A stretch of DNA of 64,000 nt. Source: Synergistaceae bacterium. Lineage in GTDB: Bacteria; Synergistota; Synergistia; Synergistales; Aminobacteriaceae. Location: the NCBI GenBank assembly GCA_017450125.1, contig JAFSWZ010000010.1, positions 1 through 64,000 on the forward strand, in the 5' to 3' direction. The notes under the pieces were generated by a model. The model did no database searches, had not been told where the DNA came from, and saw nothing but the letters and a program-made list of their open reading frames with translations. The position numbers were made by a program, and so were the translations under genes. Shown piece by piece: positions 35,652 through 44,817 of this stretch. Numbering within the stretch: the first letter of the stretch is position 1; each line of letters begins with the position of its first letter.

Positions 35652-36563
35652 TTGAACTTTCAGGAAATATACTTCAGGCTTCAGAACTTCTGGGCACGTC
35701 ATGACTGCGTGATACAGCAGCCCTACGACATCGAAGTCGGAGCAGGAACAATGAACCCCGCAACAGCTCTCCGTGTTCTCGGCCCTGAGCCGTGGAGGGT
35801 TGCTTACGTTGAGCCCTCGCGCAGGCCATCGGACGGACGTTACGGCAAGAACCCGAACAGGCTTCAGCATTATTATCAGTATCAGGTAATCATCAAGCCC
35901 GCGCCCGCGAACATTCAGGAGCTGTACATTGAGAGCCTCGCATCTCTGGGGATTGACCCGATGGAGCATGATATTCGCTTTGTCGAGGACGACTGGGAGA
36001 ACCCTTCGACGGGAGCGTGGGGCTTGGGCTGGGAGGTCTGGCTTGACGGGATGGAGATTACGCAGTTCACGTACTTCCAGCAGCTGGGCGGCATAGACAT
36101 GGAGAGCGTACCCGCCGAGATAACCTACGGCCTCGAACGAATCGCAATGTACGTCCAGAAAGTCGACAGCGTCTACAACCTCGAGTGGGCAGGGAACGTT
36201 ACGTACGGAGATGTTCACCTTCAGGGTGAAGTCGAGCACTCGTTCTACAACTTTGAGGACGCGGACACTGATATGCTGTTCCAGCTTTTCGCGATGTACG
36301 AGGCAGAGGCAGGACGAATCCTCGACAAGGGGCGCGTTCTTCCGGCGTACGACTACGTGCTGAAGAGCTCGCACACGTTCAACCTCCTCGATGCCCGCAA
36401 CGCAATAAGCGTAACCGAACGCACAGGCTACATTTCGCGCGTGAGAGCATTGGCGTGCAGATGCGCGGCGGCCTACCGTGCGCAGAGAGAAGCAATGAAG
36501 TTCCCGCTGTCGGCAAAATTCGACACGACGACAGGGAATTATTTTGACGCGGACAGGAGGTAA
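35652..36563 (+). CDS. glyQ: Glycyl-tRNA synthetase alpha subunit
   Basis: 303 residues, full length. [37 protein letters not shown] is the standard opening, [18 protein letters not shown] and [14 protein letters not shown] complete the class II active site. The start is the TTG 12 bases after AAGGAG, which gives the family N-terminus; earlier in-frame codons lie within the M23 gene. Forms an alpha2beta2 enzyme with GlyS. Confidence 0.97.
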   Translation: MNFQEIYFRLQNFWARHDCVIQQPYDIEVGAGTMNPATALRVLGPEPWRVAYVEPSRRPSDGRYGKNPNRLQHYYQYQVIIKPAPANIQELYIESLASLGIDPMEHDIRFVEDDWENPSTGAWGLGWEVWLDGMEITQFTYFQQLGGIDMESVPAEITYGLERIAMYVQKVDSVYNLEWAGNVTYGDVHLQGEVEHSFYNFEDADTDMLFQLFAMYEAEAGRILDKGRVLPAYDYVLKSSHTFNLLDARNAISVTERTGYISRVRALACRCAAAYRAQREAMKFPLSAKFDTTTGNYFDADRR

Positions 36564-36569
36564 ATCATC

Positions 36570-38648
36570 ATGCCCATAAAGAACGTACTGTTAGAGATCG
36601 GCACAGAGGAGATACCTTCCCGCTTCATCCCTGATGCCTTGAAGACCCTGAAAGACCGCGCGGAAGCCTCGCTAGTATCCAGCCGCCTGACTTTCCGCGA
36701 CGTAAAGACCTATGCGACACCCCGAAGGCTCGCCGTCCTCATCTCAAACGTCAGCGACGAACAGACCGAGCAGGTAGAGGAGTTCAAGGGGCCTGCGCTG
36801 GCGAATGCCTACGACCAGAACGGAGTCCCGACGAAGGCCGCAATAGGTTTCGCGAAGAGCAAGGGTGTTGATGTTAAGGATTTGACGGAGACGGAGATTA
36901 AGGGAGTGAAGTACCTTCTGGCCGTAATCCGTCAGGAGAGCAAGCCCGCAATGGAAGTTCTGCCCGGCATTCTCGCTGGGCTGGTGAACGGCCTGACTTT
37001 CCCGAAGAGCATGTACTGGGACAATTCCGGCGTGAGGTTCGCGCGGCCGGTGAGGTGGATCGTAGCACTAGCTGACGACAAGGTGATACCCTTCACGTTC
37101 GGGACGGTCGCGAGCGGAAGGACAACGTCAGGACACCGCTTCATGGGCAGAAGGGCGGTAGAGATTTCGAGTGCCTCCGAGTACCTTGATATCCTCTACG
37201 ACAACAACGTGATTCTTGACCAGGAGAAACGCCTCCAGAAGATGAAGACCTCAATCGCTAACCTGCAGAAGGACTTTGACGGCAACTTTGAGGTTGAACT
37301 GGATGAAAGCATCCTCGAGGAGAACCTGTACCTCGTGGAATACCCCGTGCCGTTCATCGGGAGCTTCGACAAGAAATACCTCGAGATTCCTGAAGAAGTC
37401 CTGACAACGTCAATGAAGAAGAACCAGAAGTATCTTGCAGTCAGGAGCAAGGACAAGAACGGCCGTCTTGCACCGTACTTCATCGGCGTGAGCAATAACC
37501 TTGTGGCGAACATGAACGTTATCCGCGAGGGGAATGAACGTGTTCTGCGGGCAAGGCTTGAGGACGCGGCGTTCTTCTGGACGGAGGATAGGAAAGTGCC
37601 TCTCGCGTCATTCGTGGAACGCTTGAAGTCCGTAACGTATCAGGAGAAGCTGGGCAGCATCTATGATAAGGTTATGCTGACGAGGAAGCTCGCGCTGTGG
37701 CTGTGCATGACTTACGGCGAGACGGACATAGCCTCGCTGGTCGACAGGGCGGCGTACCTCTCGAAGGCTGACCTCGTAACGTCAATGGTGTTCGAGTTCC
37801 CGGAGCTTCAGGGAGTTATGGGCAGGGAATACGCAAAGTGTTCGGACGAAGACCCGCGCGTGGCTCTTGCGCTTCACGAGCAGTACCTTCCTGCGTTTGC
37901 TGGGGACAAGACACCTTCTGACGACGTGGGGGCGATTCTGGGCATCGCAGAGCGCATACACATAATCACTGCGTGCCACAAAGTCGGCCTCGAACCTACG
38001 GGCTCACAGGATCCCTACGCACTGAGAAGGGCGGCCCGTTGCATCAACGAGATACTTTTTGCGCGCCGCTACAACTTCGACGTTGAGGACACAGTCAGCG
38101 AGGCCTGCAGGATTAACGAGGTCAGCGACGAGGTGAAGGCCAAGATTCTGGAGTTCATGACCCAAAGGCTTCTGATTCAGCTCAAGGAACGCGGTTACTC
38201 CCACGAACTTGCGACGCTGGGCGTTAATGCCGCAGGAAGAGTTCCGTATCAGGCACTGCGCCTTCTGGAGACGCTGAACGGCGTTAAGGGCGAGGAGTGG
38301 TTCAGCGCGCTGGCGAACTCTGCTGTGAGGGTCAAGAACATCCTCAGCAAGAACGCGAAGGACGTTCCCGCAGGAGAACCTGACGAAGCACTGATGACTG
38401 TTGATGCGGAGAAAGACCTTTACGGCGAAGTTCTGAGGCTTGATGCGGCTGTGCGCGAGGCAGTGAAGGTCTATGACTGGGAAGGCCTCACGAAGATGCT
38501 CGCTGAGCTGTCGCCGGTAATCAGCAGATTCTTTGACGGAGTTATGGTCATGGACAAGGACGAAGCTGTGAGGAACAACAGGCTTGCGCTCTTGGCAAAG
38601 TGCAACGACCTGCTGATGACCGCCGGAGACTTGAGCGTTATGGCGTAA
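36570..38648 (+). CDS. glyS: Glycyl-tRNA synthetase beta subunit
   Basis: 692 residues, the expected size. KNVLLEIGTEEIPSRFIPDAL is the conserved start, followed by KGPALANAYDQNG, LTFPKSMYWDN and FARPVRWIVAL; the C-terminal part is the helical tRNA-binding region. It supplies tRNA binding for the GlyQ active site. AGGAGGT, which includes the glyQ stop, precedes the ATG. Confidence 0.98.
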   Translation: MPIKNVLLEIGTEEIPSRFIPDALKTLKDRAEASLVSSRLTFRDVKTYATPRRLAVLISNVSDEQTEQVEEFKGPALANAYDQNGVPTKAAIGFAKSKGVDVKDLTETEIKGVKYLLAVIRQESKPAMEVLPGILAGLVNGLTFPKSMYWDNSGVRFARPVRWIVALADDKVIPFTFGTVASGRTTSGHRFMGRRAVEISSASEYLDILYDNNVILDQEKRLQKMKTSIANLQKDFDGNFEVELDESILEENLYLVEYPVPFIGSFDKKYLEIPEEVLTTSMKKNQKYLAVRSKDKNGRLAPYFIGVSNNLVANMNVIREGNERVLRARLEDAAFFWTEDRKVPLASFVERLKSVTYQEKLGSIYDKVMLTRKLALWLCMTYGETDIASLVDRAAYLSKADLVTSMVFEFPELQGVMGREYAKCSDEDPRVALALHEQYLPAFAGDKTPSDDVGAILGIAERIHIITACHKVGLEPTGSQDPYALRRAARCINEILFARRYNFDVEDTVSEACRINEVSDEVKAKILEFMTQRLLIQLKERGYSHELATLGVNAAGRVPYQALRLLETLNGVKGEEWFSALANSAVRVKNILSKNAKDVPAGEPDEALMTVDAEKDLYGEVLRLDAAVREAVKVYDWEGLTKMLAELSPVISRFFDGVMVMDKDEAVRNNRLALLAKCNDLLMTAGDLSVMA

Positions 38649-38658
38649 ACTTACAGAT

Positions 38659-38703
38659 CTGCGCGGAAGTCTAACGATGTTTCTGCGCAGGTTTTGCTTT
38701 TGC
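38659..38703 (+). terminator. Terminator after glyS
   Basis: CTGCGC and GCGCAG pair across a 20-base loop, followed by GTTTTGCTTTT. The loop is long but the T-rich tail fits an intrinsic terminator. Confidence 0.5.
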
Positions 38704-38748
38704 CGTGATACAATAACGTGCATTACATGGAAAGGTGGTATTGACATC

Positions 38749-40094
38749 ATGACTGTTTTTGTGCATAATGCTCACAGCTCACAGCTCACAGCTCACAGCT
38801 CACAGACTATTGTTGTCTCTTAAGACCTGATTATCTGCAGGATTTATCCCGCAAAGACGTTGTTAATATTTCCAGCAGAAATTACTTTTCCGACAAGCCG
38901 CTGACTTGCCAGCACGTGCAGAACGGTATCATCCTCCCTCCCAGAAAAACGAGTTATCCTCCCAATGTCGATGTTCTCGGCGGAGTCCTTGACAGCGATG
39001 GGAATTATGTCGACATATCGTGCCAGCCCGCCGTTTTGCTGCCAGGAGATGTGTTTAGGGTCAGAGGCAGCTACGATTTCAGTGAGGATGAAGTAGTTCA
39101 CAGCGATGAGAGAGTCATCTACATGAACTGCGCGCTGAATTTTCACTGGGGACACACGCTCATCGACGTTCTAGGCAGAGTCTGGTACATGTCGGTCGAT
39201 AAAGACACGAAGGTGGCATACACCTACAACACTTATGTGGTTCATGAGGATAAGCTGCGTTCAGGGCTGGGGAACATCCTAGAACTGATGGAACTTGCAG
39301 GAATATCCCGTGATAGATTCGTCAGGGTAGATAAGGTTACTAGGTTCAGGGAGGTCATAGTTCCTGAATTATCGGTATTTCCGGGAAAATATTTCACTAG
39401 GGAATGGCGGGAGCTTTTTGACCGCATAATTGAGAACTCCGGCGCAAGAATCACCAGCGAGAAGAAAATCTACTGTTCCAGAAGCCGCCTGCCGGATCAC
39501 AAAGAAGACGGAGAAAGTTACATCGAGAAAGTATTCACGGACAACGGATATGTTCCGGTCTACATGGAACGCATGACAGTGAGGGAGCAAATACAGGCAC
39601 TCAATTCCGCTTCAGAAATTGCGATGGTGAATGGTACGCTTGCACACAACCTCCTGCTTGTAGCGGGCAGCCCCAAAGTTACTATCATCAACAAGACGTA
39701 CGCTATGAATTTCTTTCAGCCTCTCGTGAATCAAGCGTCTCATGCCAGCGAAATCTATTACGTTGATGCGTATGTCTCACCTCTGCCGGTCAGTTTCGGA
39801 GCAGGACCGTTCATCATGAGGCTGACACCGGAATTTATGAGATACTGTAAGGATAAAGGAATGCGTCTTGAAGACGGGCTGGTAAGGGAAGGCACCCAAA
39901 AGCTGAACGTCAGGACAAGAGTCTTGTACTATCTCCGATGGCTGAGGAAGTACATCGTCAGGCCGAGATATTTTGTTGTCAGCTTCGTAAAAGGTATGTG
40001 GGCAAAAGTAAAGCTCTCCTACAGAGAAGCAGGTATACCCGAATACTATAAGAAGGTACGAGCCTACTACAGATCTCAGCAGAGAGGTGGTTAG
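38749..40094 (+). CDS. Family 61 (DUF563) glycosyltransferase, phase-variable and OFF as given
   Basis: The ATG at 38749 has AAGGTGG ten bases upstream and runs eight codons into five CTCACAG units, then stops at TAA 38821 after 24 residues. The main reading frame is one base away and is open from 38769 to 40094. A repeat count of six (or three) joins them into one protein of about 450 residues. It has GT61 features: FHWGHTLIDVLGRVWYM, KIYCSRSRLPD and EIAMVNGTLAHNLLLVAGSP. The C-terminus is basic and amphipathic. No start after the repeat has a binding site. The DNA is more AT-rich than its neighbours, which suggests acquisition. Acceptor unknown; surface glycan is inferred. Confidence 0.88.
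38771..38805 (+). repeat. (CTCACAG)5 heptanucleotide repeat inside the GT61 gene
   Basis: Five perfect tandem heptamers just after the start codon. Since seven is not a multiple of three, each gain or loss shifts the frame. One state in three (3, 6, 9 copies) is open. Confidence 0.97.
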
Positions 40095-40102
40095 CGTCGT
40101 GC

Positions 40103-41176
40103 TCATGATGCTTTCAGCTTGTACACGAACGCCAGCACCTCCGCAACTCCCTTGTACAGGTCTTCTGGAATCTCCTCGCCAATCTCCACGTGCTCATACA
40201 GAGCCCACGCAAGCGGTTTGTTCTCGACAACAGGAATAAGATTCAGCTCCGCAATCTCCCTGATGCGCCGGGCTGTGTAGTCCCCTCCCTTCGCGATAAC
40301 TACCGGTGCTCCCATCACTTCCCTGTCGTACTGCAGAGCTACAGCAATGTGCGTCGGGTTCGTGATGACAACGTCGGCCTTCGGAACATCCTGCATCATC
40401 CTCTGCTTGGCCATCTCGCGCTGTTTCTGGCGAATCTTCTGCTTGACCTGCGGGTCTCCCTCCATCTGCTTGTACTCGTCCTTGACTTCCTTCTTGCTCA
40501 TCTTGATTGAGTTCTCGAAGTCCCATTTCTGGTACGCGTAATCAGCAAACGCCATAACCAGCAGCATCAGTGCGAGCCTCATTGCCAGCGTCCAGAGCAT
40601 GTCCCAGAACTGCCGTGCTCCGACAGGAAGGGGCATCTGCATAGCCTTCGAGGAGACGGGAAGGTAGCTGCGTATCGCGTTGTAGATCATCACCGCGAAG
40701 ATTGAGGCCTTCAGCAGCCCCTTGATAAGTTCGACGCACGAACGCATAGAGATAATCTTCTTCATGCCGGTGAAGGGGTTAAGGCGGTCGAAGTGAGGGC
40801 CGAAGGGTTCGCCCGTCATCGCGAAGCCTACCTGCGCAATAACCGTAGAAGTCGAGAACAGCACCACGAGCCCGCCTAACGGAAGCCACGCGGCAAAGTA
40901 TCTCTTTATGGCTTCCCACGAGACGAACGCGAACCAGCCGTCTTGCAGTATCGTCCTGTCTCCTACTGCGCGGAACATGAACTGTATCAGCCCCGTCAAT
41001 GTCCGCCACGTCATAGCTCCGAGCATCGCTAAGCCCAACAGTGCAATGATTATCGCTACTGCGGCGTTAAGGTCTTTGCTGACGCACACACGGCCTTCTT
41101 CGCGGACTTTCTCGCGCTTGTGCGGGGTAGCTTCCTCCGTTCGTTCCTCGCCGAAGAACTGCAGGTTGAAGCTCAC
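40103..41176 (-). CDS. flhB: Flagellar export protein FlhB
   Basis: 357 residues with four membrane segments and the cytoplasmic NPTH autocleavage site at residues 273-276, followed by HIAVALQYDREVMGAPVVIAKG. It is the export-gate switch that changes substrate class from rod/hook to filament. I choose the GTG that overlaps the fliR stop, with GGAGG eight bases upstream; an ATG five codons earlier overlaps that site. Last gene of the operon on this side. Confidence 0.97.
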   Translation of the reverse strand: MSFNLQFFGEERTEEATPHKREKVREEGRVCVSKDLNAAVAIIIALLGLAMLGAMTWRTLTGLIQFMFRAVGDRTILQDGWFAFVSWEAIKRYFAAWLPLGGLVVLFSTSTVIAQVGFAMTGEPFGPHFDRLNPFTGMKKIISMRSCVELIKGLLKASIFAVMIYNAIRSYLPVSSKAMQMPLPVGARQFWDMLWTLAMRLALMLLVMAFADYAYQKWDFENSIKMSKKEVKDEYKQMEGDPQVKQKIRQKQREMAKQRMMQDVPKADVVITNPTHIAVALQYDREVMGAPVVIAKGGDYTARRIREIAELNLIPVVENKPLAWALYEHVEIGEEIPEDLYKGVAEVLAFVYKLKAS

Positions 41177-41967
41177 GGTACAGCCCTCCATGCACGAATC
41201 ACGCTGAGCGCAAACTCTATCCAGTGCTCGAACTGGTTATACACCAAGTCCATCGCCAGAGGCAGAACAGCCGCCAAAACCATGAACCCCAGCATTACCT
41301 TTATGGGCAGTCCGACGACAAAGATATTCATCTGCGGGACTGTACGCGCAAGGAAGCCCAGCCCCACGTCCGAGAGCACAACCGCGCAATAGAACGGAAC
41401 GACCATTCTGATGCCGAGCGTGAACATGCTCTGAAGCCACGAACCCAGCTGCATATCACCCGAAGGGAAAAGCGAAATCTGTCCCGGCGGAACGAGCTTC
41501 AGGCTCTCGATTACTGCCTGAATCATCAGGAGATGTCCGTTCCAGCGGAAGTACAGCCACATAGCAACGAAGAAATGAAGCTGTCCGATAAGCGTTGACT
41601 GGCTCTGCGTTGTCGGGTCCATCACCTGAGCCATCGAGAAGCCTATAGTTGTTCCTGTCTGTTCTCCGGCAACATAGAGCGCGTACAGCGGCAGTGCAGA
41701 GATGAAGCCCAGCGCAACACCCACAAGCAGTTCACGGAGGCACACGGCGGCCAAGAAGATTACCTCGTCGAAATATATCATTGGGATTTCTTCCGTCTTG
41801 ATGATACCGACAGAGCACACCGACAGCATCACAACAAACATGTACCTGTACGGTGTCGGCGGCATTGTTGACGTGAAGACAGGAGAGGAGAAAACGAGTC
41901 CGATATACCTCAGGTGAAGCAGAAGGTAGACGGCTAAAAGCTGTGAGGGTAGCTCAATCCCTCTCAC
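41173..41967 (-). CDS. fliR: Flagellar export protein FliR
   Basis: 264 residues, strongly hydrophobic, with the family stretches RELLVGVALGFISALPLYALYVAGEQTGTTIGFS and AVVLSDVGLGFLARTVPQMNIFVVGLPIKV. It forms the export gate with FliP and FliQ in the basal body. The GTG start overlaps the fliQ TGA, and its own TGA overlaps the flhB GTG. Confidence 0.96.
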   Translation of the reverse strand: MRGIELPSQLLAVYLLLHLRYIGLVFSSPVFTSTMPPTPYRYMFVVMLSVCSVGIIKTEEIPMIYFDEVIFLAAVCLRELLVGVALGFISALPLYALYVAGEQTGTTIGFSMAQVMDPTTQSQSTLIGQLHFFVAMWLYFRWNGHLLMIQAVIESLKLVPPGQISLFPSGDMQLGSWLQSMFTLGIRMVVPFYCAVVLSDVGLGFLARTVPQMNIFVVGLPIKVMLGFMVLAAVLPLAMDLVYNQFEHWIEFALSVIRAWRAVP

Positions 41968-42239
41968 TGTATGAATCTCTCGAGCTGCCCGAGAATCTCG
42001 CGGGTCATAACGAGCATTCTCGTCCCTATCCACGGGGACAGCATTACGATGCACCCGAACACCGCAAGAATCTTCGGGATGAAGATTAACGTCTGCTCCT
42101 GAATTGATGTCGCGGTCTGGAGTATTCCGATGAGTAGGCCGACAATCATTGCCGTCAATAATATCGGGAGGGTTACGGAAATCATCGTCCAGATTGCACC
42201 GCTGAGAACGTCGAACAGGCTTAAGTTAGTTACGGGCAT
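41964..42239 (-). CDS. fliQ: Flagellar export protein FliQ
   Basis: 91 residues with two membrane helices (AIWTMISVTLPILLTAMIVGLLIGILQ and ILAVFGCIVMLSPWIGTRML) and the conserved QTATSIQEQTLIFIPKI loop. Part of the FliPQR export gate. It follows fliP by 17 bases. Confidence 0.96.
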   Translation of the reverse strand: MPVTNLSLFDVLSGAIWTMISVTLPILLTAMIVGLLIGILQTATSIQEQTLIFIPKILAVFGCIVMLSPWIGTRMLVMTREILGQLERFIQ

Positions 42240-42256
42240 TTATCGCACACTCCTTG

Positions 42257-43060
42257 TTATGGTACGTTGGTGAAGCTCTTTAGGACGCTCATCACCACGA
42301 GATTCCAGCCGTCTGCCATCACGAACAGCAGAATCTTGAACGGCAGGGAAATCATCATTGGCGGAAGCATCATCATGCCCATAGCCAGCAGTACACTCGA
42401 CACGACCATGTCCACAACCAGAAACGGAATGTAGATCACTACTCCCATCTGAAACGCCGTCTTTAGCTCGCTGAGCATGAATGCAGGGATAAGCACGCGC
42501 GTGCTGACTTCCGACTGATTTGCTGGGCGCGGAGACTCTGACATCGAGATTATGAGGGAGAGTTCTTCCTGCCTCGTGTACCTGAACATGAACTCGCGCA
42601 CGGGCTGAATCGAGTTGTCCCACGCCTGCTGTGCCGTGATGTTGCCGGACAAGTACGGTTCAAGGCCGTCGTTGTAGACCTGCGACCACGTCGGATACAT
42701 CGTGAACATCGTCAGGAACAGCGACAGCCCGGCGATTACCTGCTGCGGCGGGGACTGCTGGAGGCCTATTGCACGCTGAACGAACCCCAGCACGATAATT
42801 ATTCTCGTGAAGCTCGTAACCATGAGCAGGATTGCGGGTACGAGGCTCAGCACGGTCATAAGCGCGAGAATCTGCAGGGTCAGTGCGACATCGCGCGGAG
42901 AGTCCGCCTGAGTTACGCCGAGACGCAGTGCCGGGAGAGTTATTGTGCTGGAGATTTCCGGGCTTCGCGGAGGGTTGACCTGAACAGCACCGTACGACAC
43001 TCCGGCCAAGAGAAAGAGCAGGACGAGGCTAGCTGTTATCTTTCGCATCAAGCCAGTCAT
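42257..43060 (-). CDS. fliP: Flagellar export protein FliP
   Basis: About 267 residues with a cleavable signal peptide, as is normal for FliP, then LQILALMTVLSLVPAILLMVTSFTRIIIVLGFVQRAIGLQQSPPQQVIAGLSLFLTMF and the C-terminal AFQMGVVIYIPFLVVDMVVSSVLLAMGMMMLPPMMISLPFK. Several start codons lie close together; the ATG seven bases after GGTGG is chosen. It overlaps the end of fliO. Confidence 0.95.
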   Translation of the reverse strand: MTGLMRKITASLVLLFLLAGVSYGAVQVNPPRSPEISSTITLPALRLGVTQADSPRDVALTLQILALMTVLSLVPAILLMVTSFTRIIIVLGFVQRAIGLQQSPPQQVIAGLSLFLTMFTMYPTWSQVYNDGLEPYLSGNITAQQAWDNSIQPVREFMFRYTRQEELSLIISMSESPRPANQSEVSTRVLIPAFMLSELKTAFQMGVVIYIPFLVVDMVVSSVLLAMGMMMLPPMMISLPFKILLFVMADGWNLVVMSVLKSFTNVP

Positions 43061-43289
43061 CATAACTCCACCTGCCCACAACGCACGTGCCTGACGCTCC
43101 GACAGTGAAGGCTATCACTTCCGGGCCGCACCTCACCACAAAAAACACATCCCTGCCGGTCAAGCGCAGGGACGATAATATTTCCGTGCCTCTTGTGCCG
43201 TTAAGCTGGGGATTGTGCTTCTTTGCGTACCTCACCAGAACATACGCACAAGCAGACATAACTATCAACGCTGTTACGGCTTTGAGCAC
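43029..43289 (-). CDS. fliO: FliO-like flagellar biosynthesis protein
   Basis: About 86 residues: one N-terminal membrane helix (ALIVMSACAYVLVRYA) and a small basic cytoplasmic domain with ILSSLRLTGRDVFFVVRCGPEVIAFTVG, which fits FliO. Place before fliP supports it. The start is unsure: GTG at 43289 has no binding site, and the frame stays open upstream to the cheY stop without ATG, GTG or TTG in a better place. Confidence 0.8.
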   Translation of the reverse strand: MLKAVTALIVMSACAYVLVRYAKKHNPQLNGTRGTEILSSLRLTGRDVFFVVRCGPEVIAFTVGASGTCVVGRWSYDDWLDAKDNS

Positions 43290-43319
43290 ATAAGCCGCAA
43301 GACTTACGCTCTCTATGAT

Positions 43320-43682
43320 TTATGACAGCACCTTTGTGATGGCTTCAATAACTCTCTCGGGCTGGAAGGGCTTGACGATGAAGTCATTTGCTCCGGCCTG
43401 GATTGCCTCGATGACCATTGGCTGCTGACCCATTGCCGAGACCATGACGACCTTGACACTGGGGTCTATTGCTTTGATGGCTTTGACGGCATCGATTCCG
43501 TTCATCTCCGGCATGGTGATGTCCATTGTGATGATGTCAGGCTTGTACTTCTGGAAGGCGGCTACTCCTGCCTTGCCGTTCTCGGCCTCAGCAACAACCT
43601 CAAAGTCGTTCTTGGTCAGAATATCCTTTAGCATCATGCGCATAAACGCCGCGTCATCGACGATTAAAACCTTTTTGCCCAT
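43320..43682 (-). CDS. cheY: Chemotaxis response regulator CheY
   Basis: 120 residues, a lone receiver domain. Acidic pocket Asp9-Asp10, phosphoacceptor Asp54 (IITMDITMPEM), Ser82 switch position and Lys104 (FIVKPF) are present. Phospho-CheY binds the switch proteins FliM and FliY, whose genes lie just upstream in the operon. GGAGG precedes the ATG by ten bases. Confidence 0.96.
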   Translation of the reverse strand: MGKKVLIVDDAAFMRMMLKDILTKNDFEVVAEAENGKAGVAAFQKYKPDIITMDITMPEMNGIDAVKAIKAIDPSVKVVMVSAMGQQPMVIEAIQAGANDFIVKPFQPERVIEAITKVLS

Positions 43683-43760
43683 TCTGGAAACTCCTCCATA
43701 ATGTGATTGACTTGTTGTCTGGAAATTTTATCTGCATTATAACACGAAACAGCTTGATTT

Positions 43761-44813
43761 TTACGATGCCGCCCGTGCTGCTCCTCCAGGTATAATGTCC
43801 GTTATTCTCACGCCGAAATTCTCGTCTATCACGACAACTTCACCGTGTGCGATTAGCTTTCCGTTGACGAGAATATCAACTGGTTCACCGGCCATTTTGT
43901 CGAGTTCGACGACTGCTCCGGCGGTTAGTGCGAGAATCTCTGATACGCTTTTGCGCGCCTTGCCGAGCTCCACCGTAACCCTCACGGGAATATCCGCGAT
44001 TAGGTCTATCGGGCTCGGGACACCTCCCGTACTTCCGCCGCCTAAGGGCTGGAATGCCGCCGGTCTTACGTCAACTGCCGGGCCTGTGTTCTGCCGTCCT
44101 CCCATGATTCCTCCTCCTCCCATCGGGCTGCTGGCTTGCTGAGGCTCTGGCGGTCTGCCTCCTCCGCGCATAACGTTAGAGATGTCGAGCGCGTCATTGA
44201 GTGCGAGGCACGTCCATATGTTGAACGGAGCAAGGCCGTCAATGCTTACGTTTACGGGGCTGATCCAGAGCTTGGAGTCTGCGGGTTCGACGGCTATGGC
44301 TAGCCAGTCATCTTCTGCGAGTGCGGCAATGCTGTTCTCGGGCATCAGCTTGCGGTTTCCGAGAAGTCCGCTTAAGCTGGTGAAAGCACTTCCGACTACC
44401 TGGCTCAAGCCTTCCTGCGCGGCGTTCCAGTGCAGATCGCTGGGTTCTGGGAGCGGAGAGCCTCCTCCTCCCATCATGAGATCTGCGAGGGTCAGTGCAC
44501 CGTTAGGCTCAACAACGAGCGATAACGGTTTGTCGTCGAAGCCACCGAACGTGCTCGAGAAGATGAAGGGAAGTTCCTTAAACTTGGCCGTGAAGTCCGT
44601 CTGCGTCATGATTTCCGGCGCGCTAATGCTGGTGGTTACGTTTTTTCCGGCAAGCATGTTGATGACGCTGTTCTCGGAGTTGGCGAAAACGTCGGCAACT
44701 TTGGCGAGCTGTTCGGAGTCTGCGTCAGAAATATCGTCCATATCTCCGAGCCCTTCGCCTCCGCCGGACAGCAGGGCGTTGATTTCGTCGGGACTCAATA
44801 AGTCATCAGGCAT
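43761..44813 (-). CDS. fliY: Flagellar switch protein FliY (FliN-type)
   Basis: 350 residues. The C-terminal 80 residues form the SpoA/FliN domain (IADIPVRVTVELGKARKSVSEILALTAGAVVELDKMAGEPVDILVNGKLIAHGEVVV). The N-terminal 220 residues resemble the CheC-like part of FliY, after DDLLSPDEINALL at the start. Gly/Pro-rich linker between. FliY-type proteins build the C-ring and can dephosphorylate CheY; whether the phosphatase residues are intact I cannot tell. It follows fliM by four bases. Confidence 0.93.
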   Translation of the reverse strand: MPDDLLSPDEINALLSGGGEGLGDMDDISDADSEQLAKVADVFANSENSVINMLAGKNVTTSISAPEIMTQTDFTAKFKELPFIFSSTFGGFDDKPLSLVVEPNGALTLADLMMGGGGSPLPEPSDLHWNAAQEGLSQVVGSAFTSLSGLLGNRKLMPENSIAALAEDDWLAIAVEPADSKLWISPVNVSIDGLAPFNIWTCLALNDALDISNVMRGGGRPPEPQQASSPMGGGGIMGGRQNTGPAVDVRPAAFQPLGGGSTGGVPSPIDLIADIPVRVTVELGKARKSVSEILALTAGAVVELDKMAGEPVDILVNGKLIAHGEVVVIDENFGVRITDIIPGGAARAAS

Positions 44814-44817
44814 GTGG

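Noticed and set aside
38771-38805. Heptamer tract as a CRISPR or integration-site repeat
   Set aside because: The units are seven bases, directly adjacent, without spacers, and lie in a coding start.
38916-40094. GTG at 38916 as the true start of the GT61 gene
   Set aside because: No ribosome binding site precedes it, and the frame upstream encodes about 35 further plausible residues back to the repeat, where a well-formed start exists.
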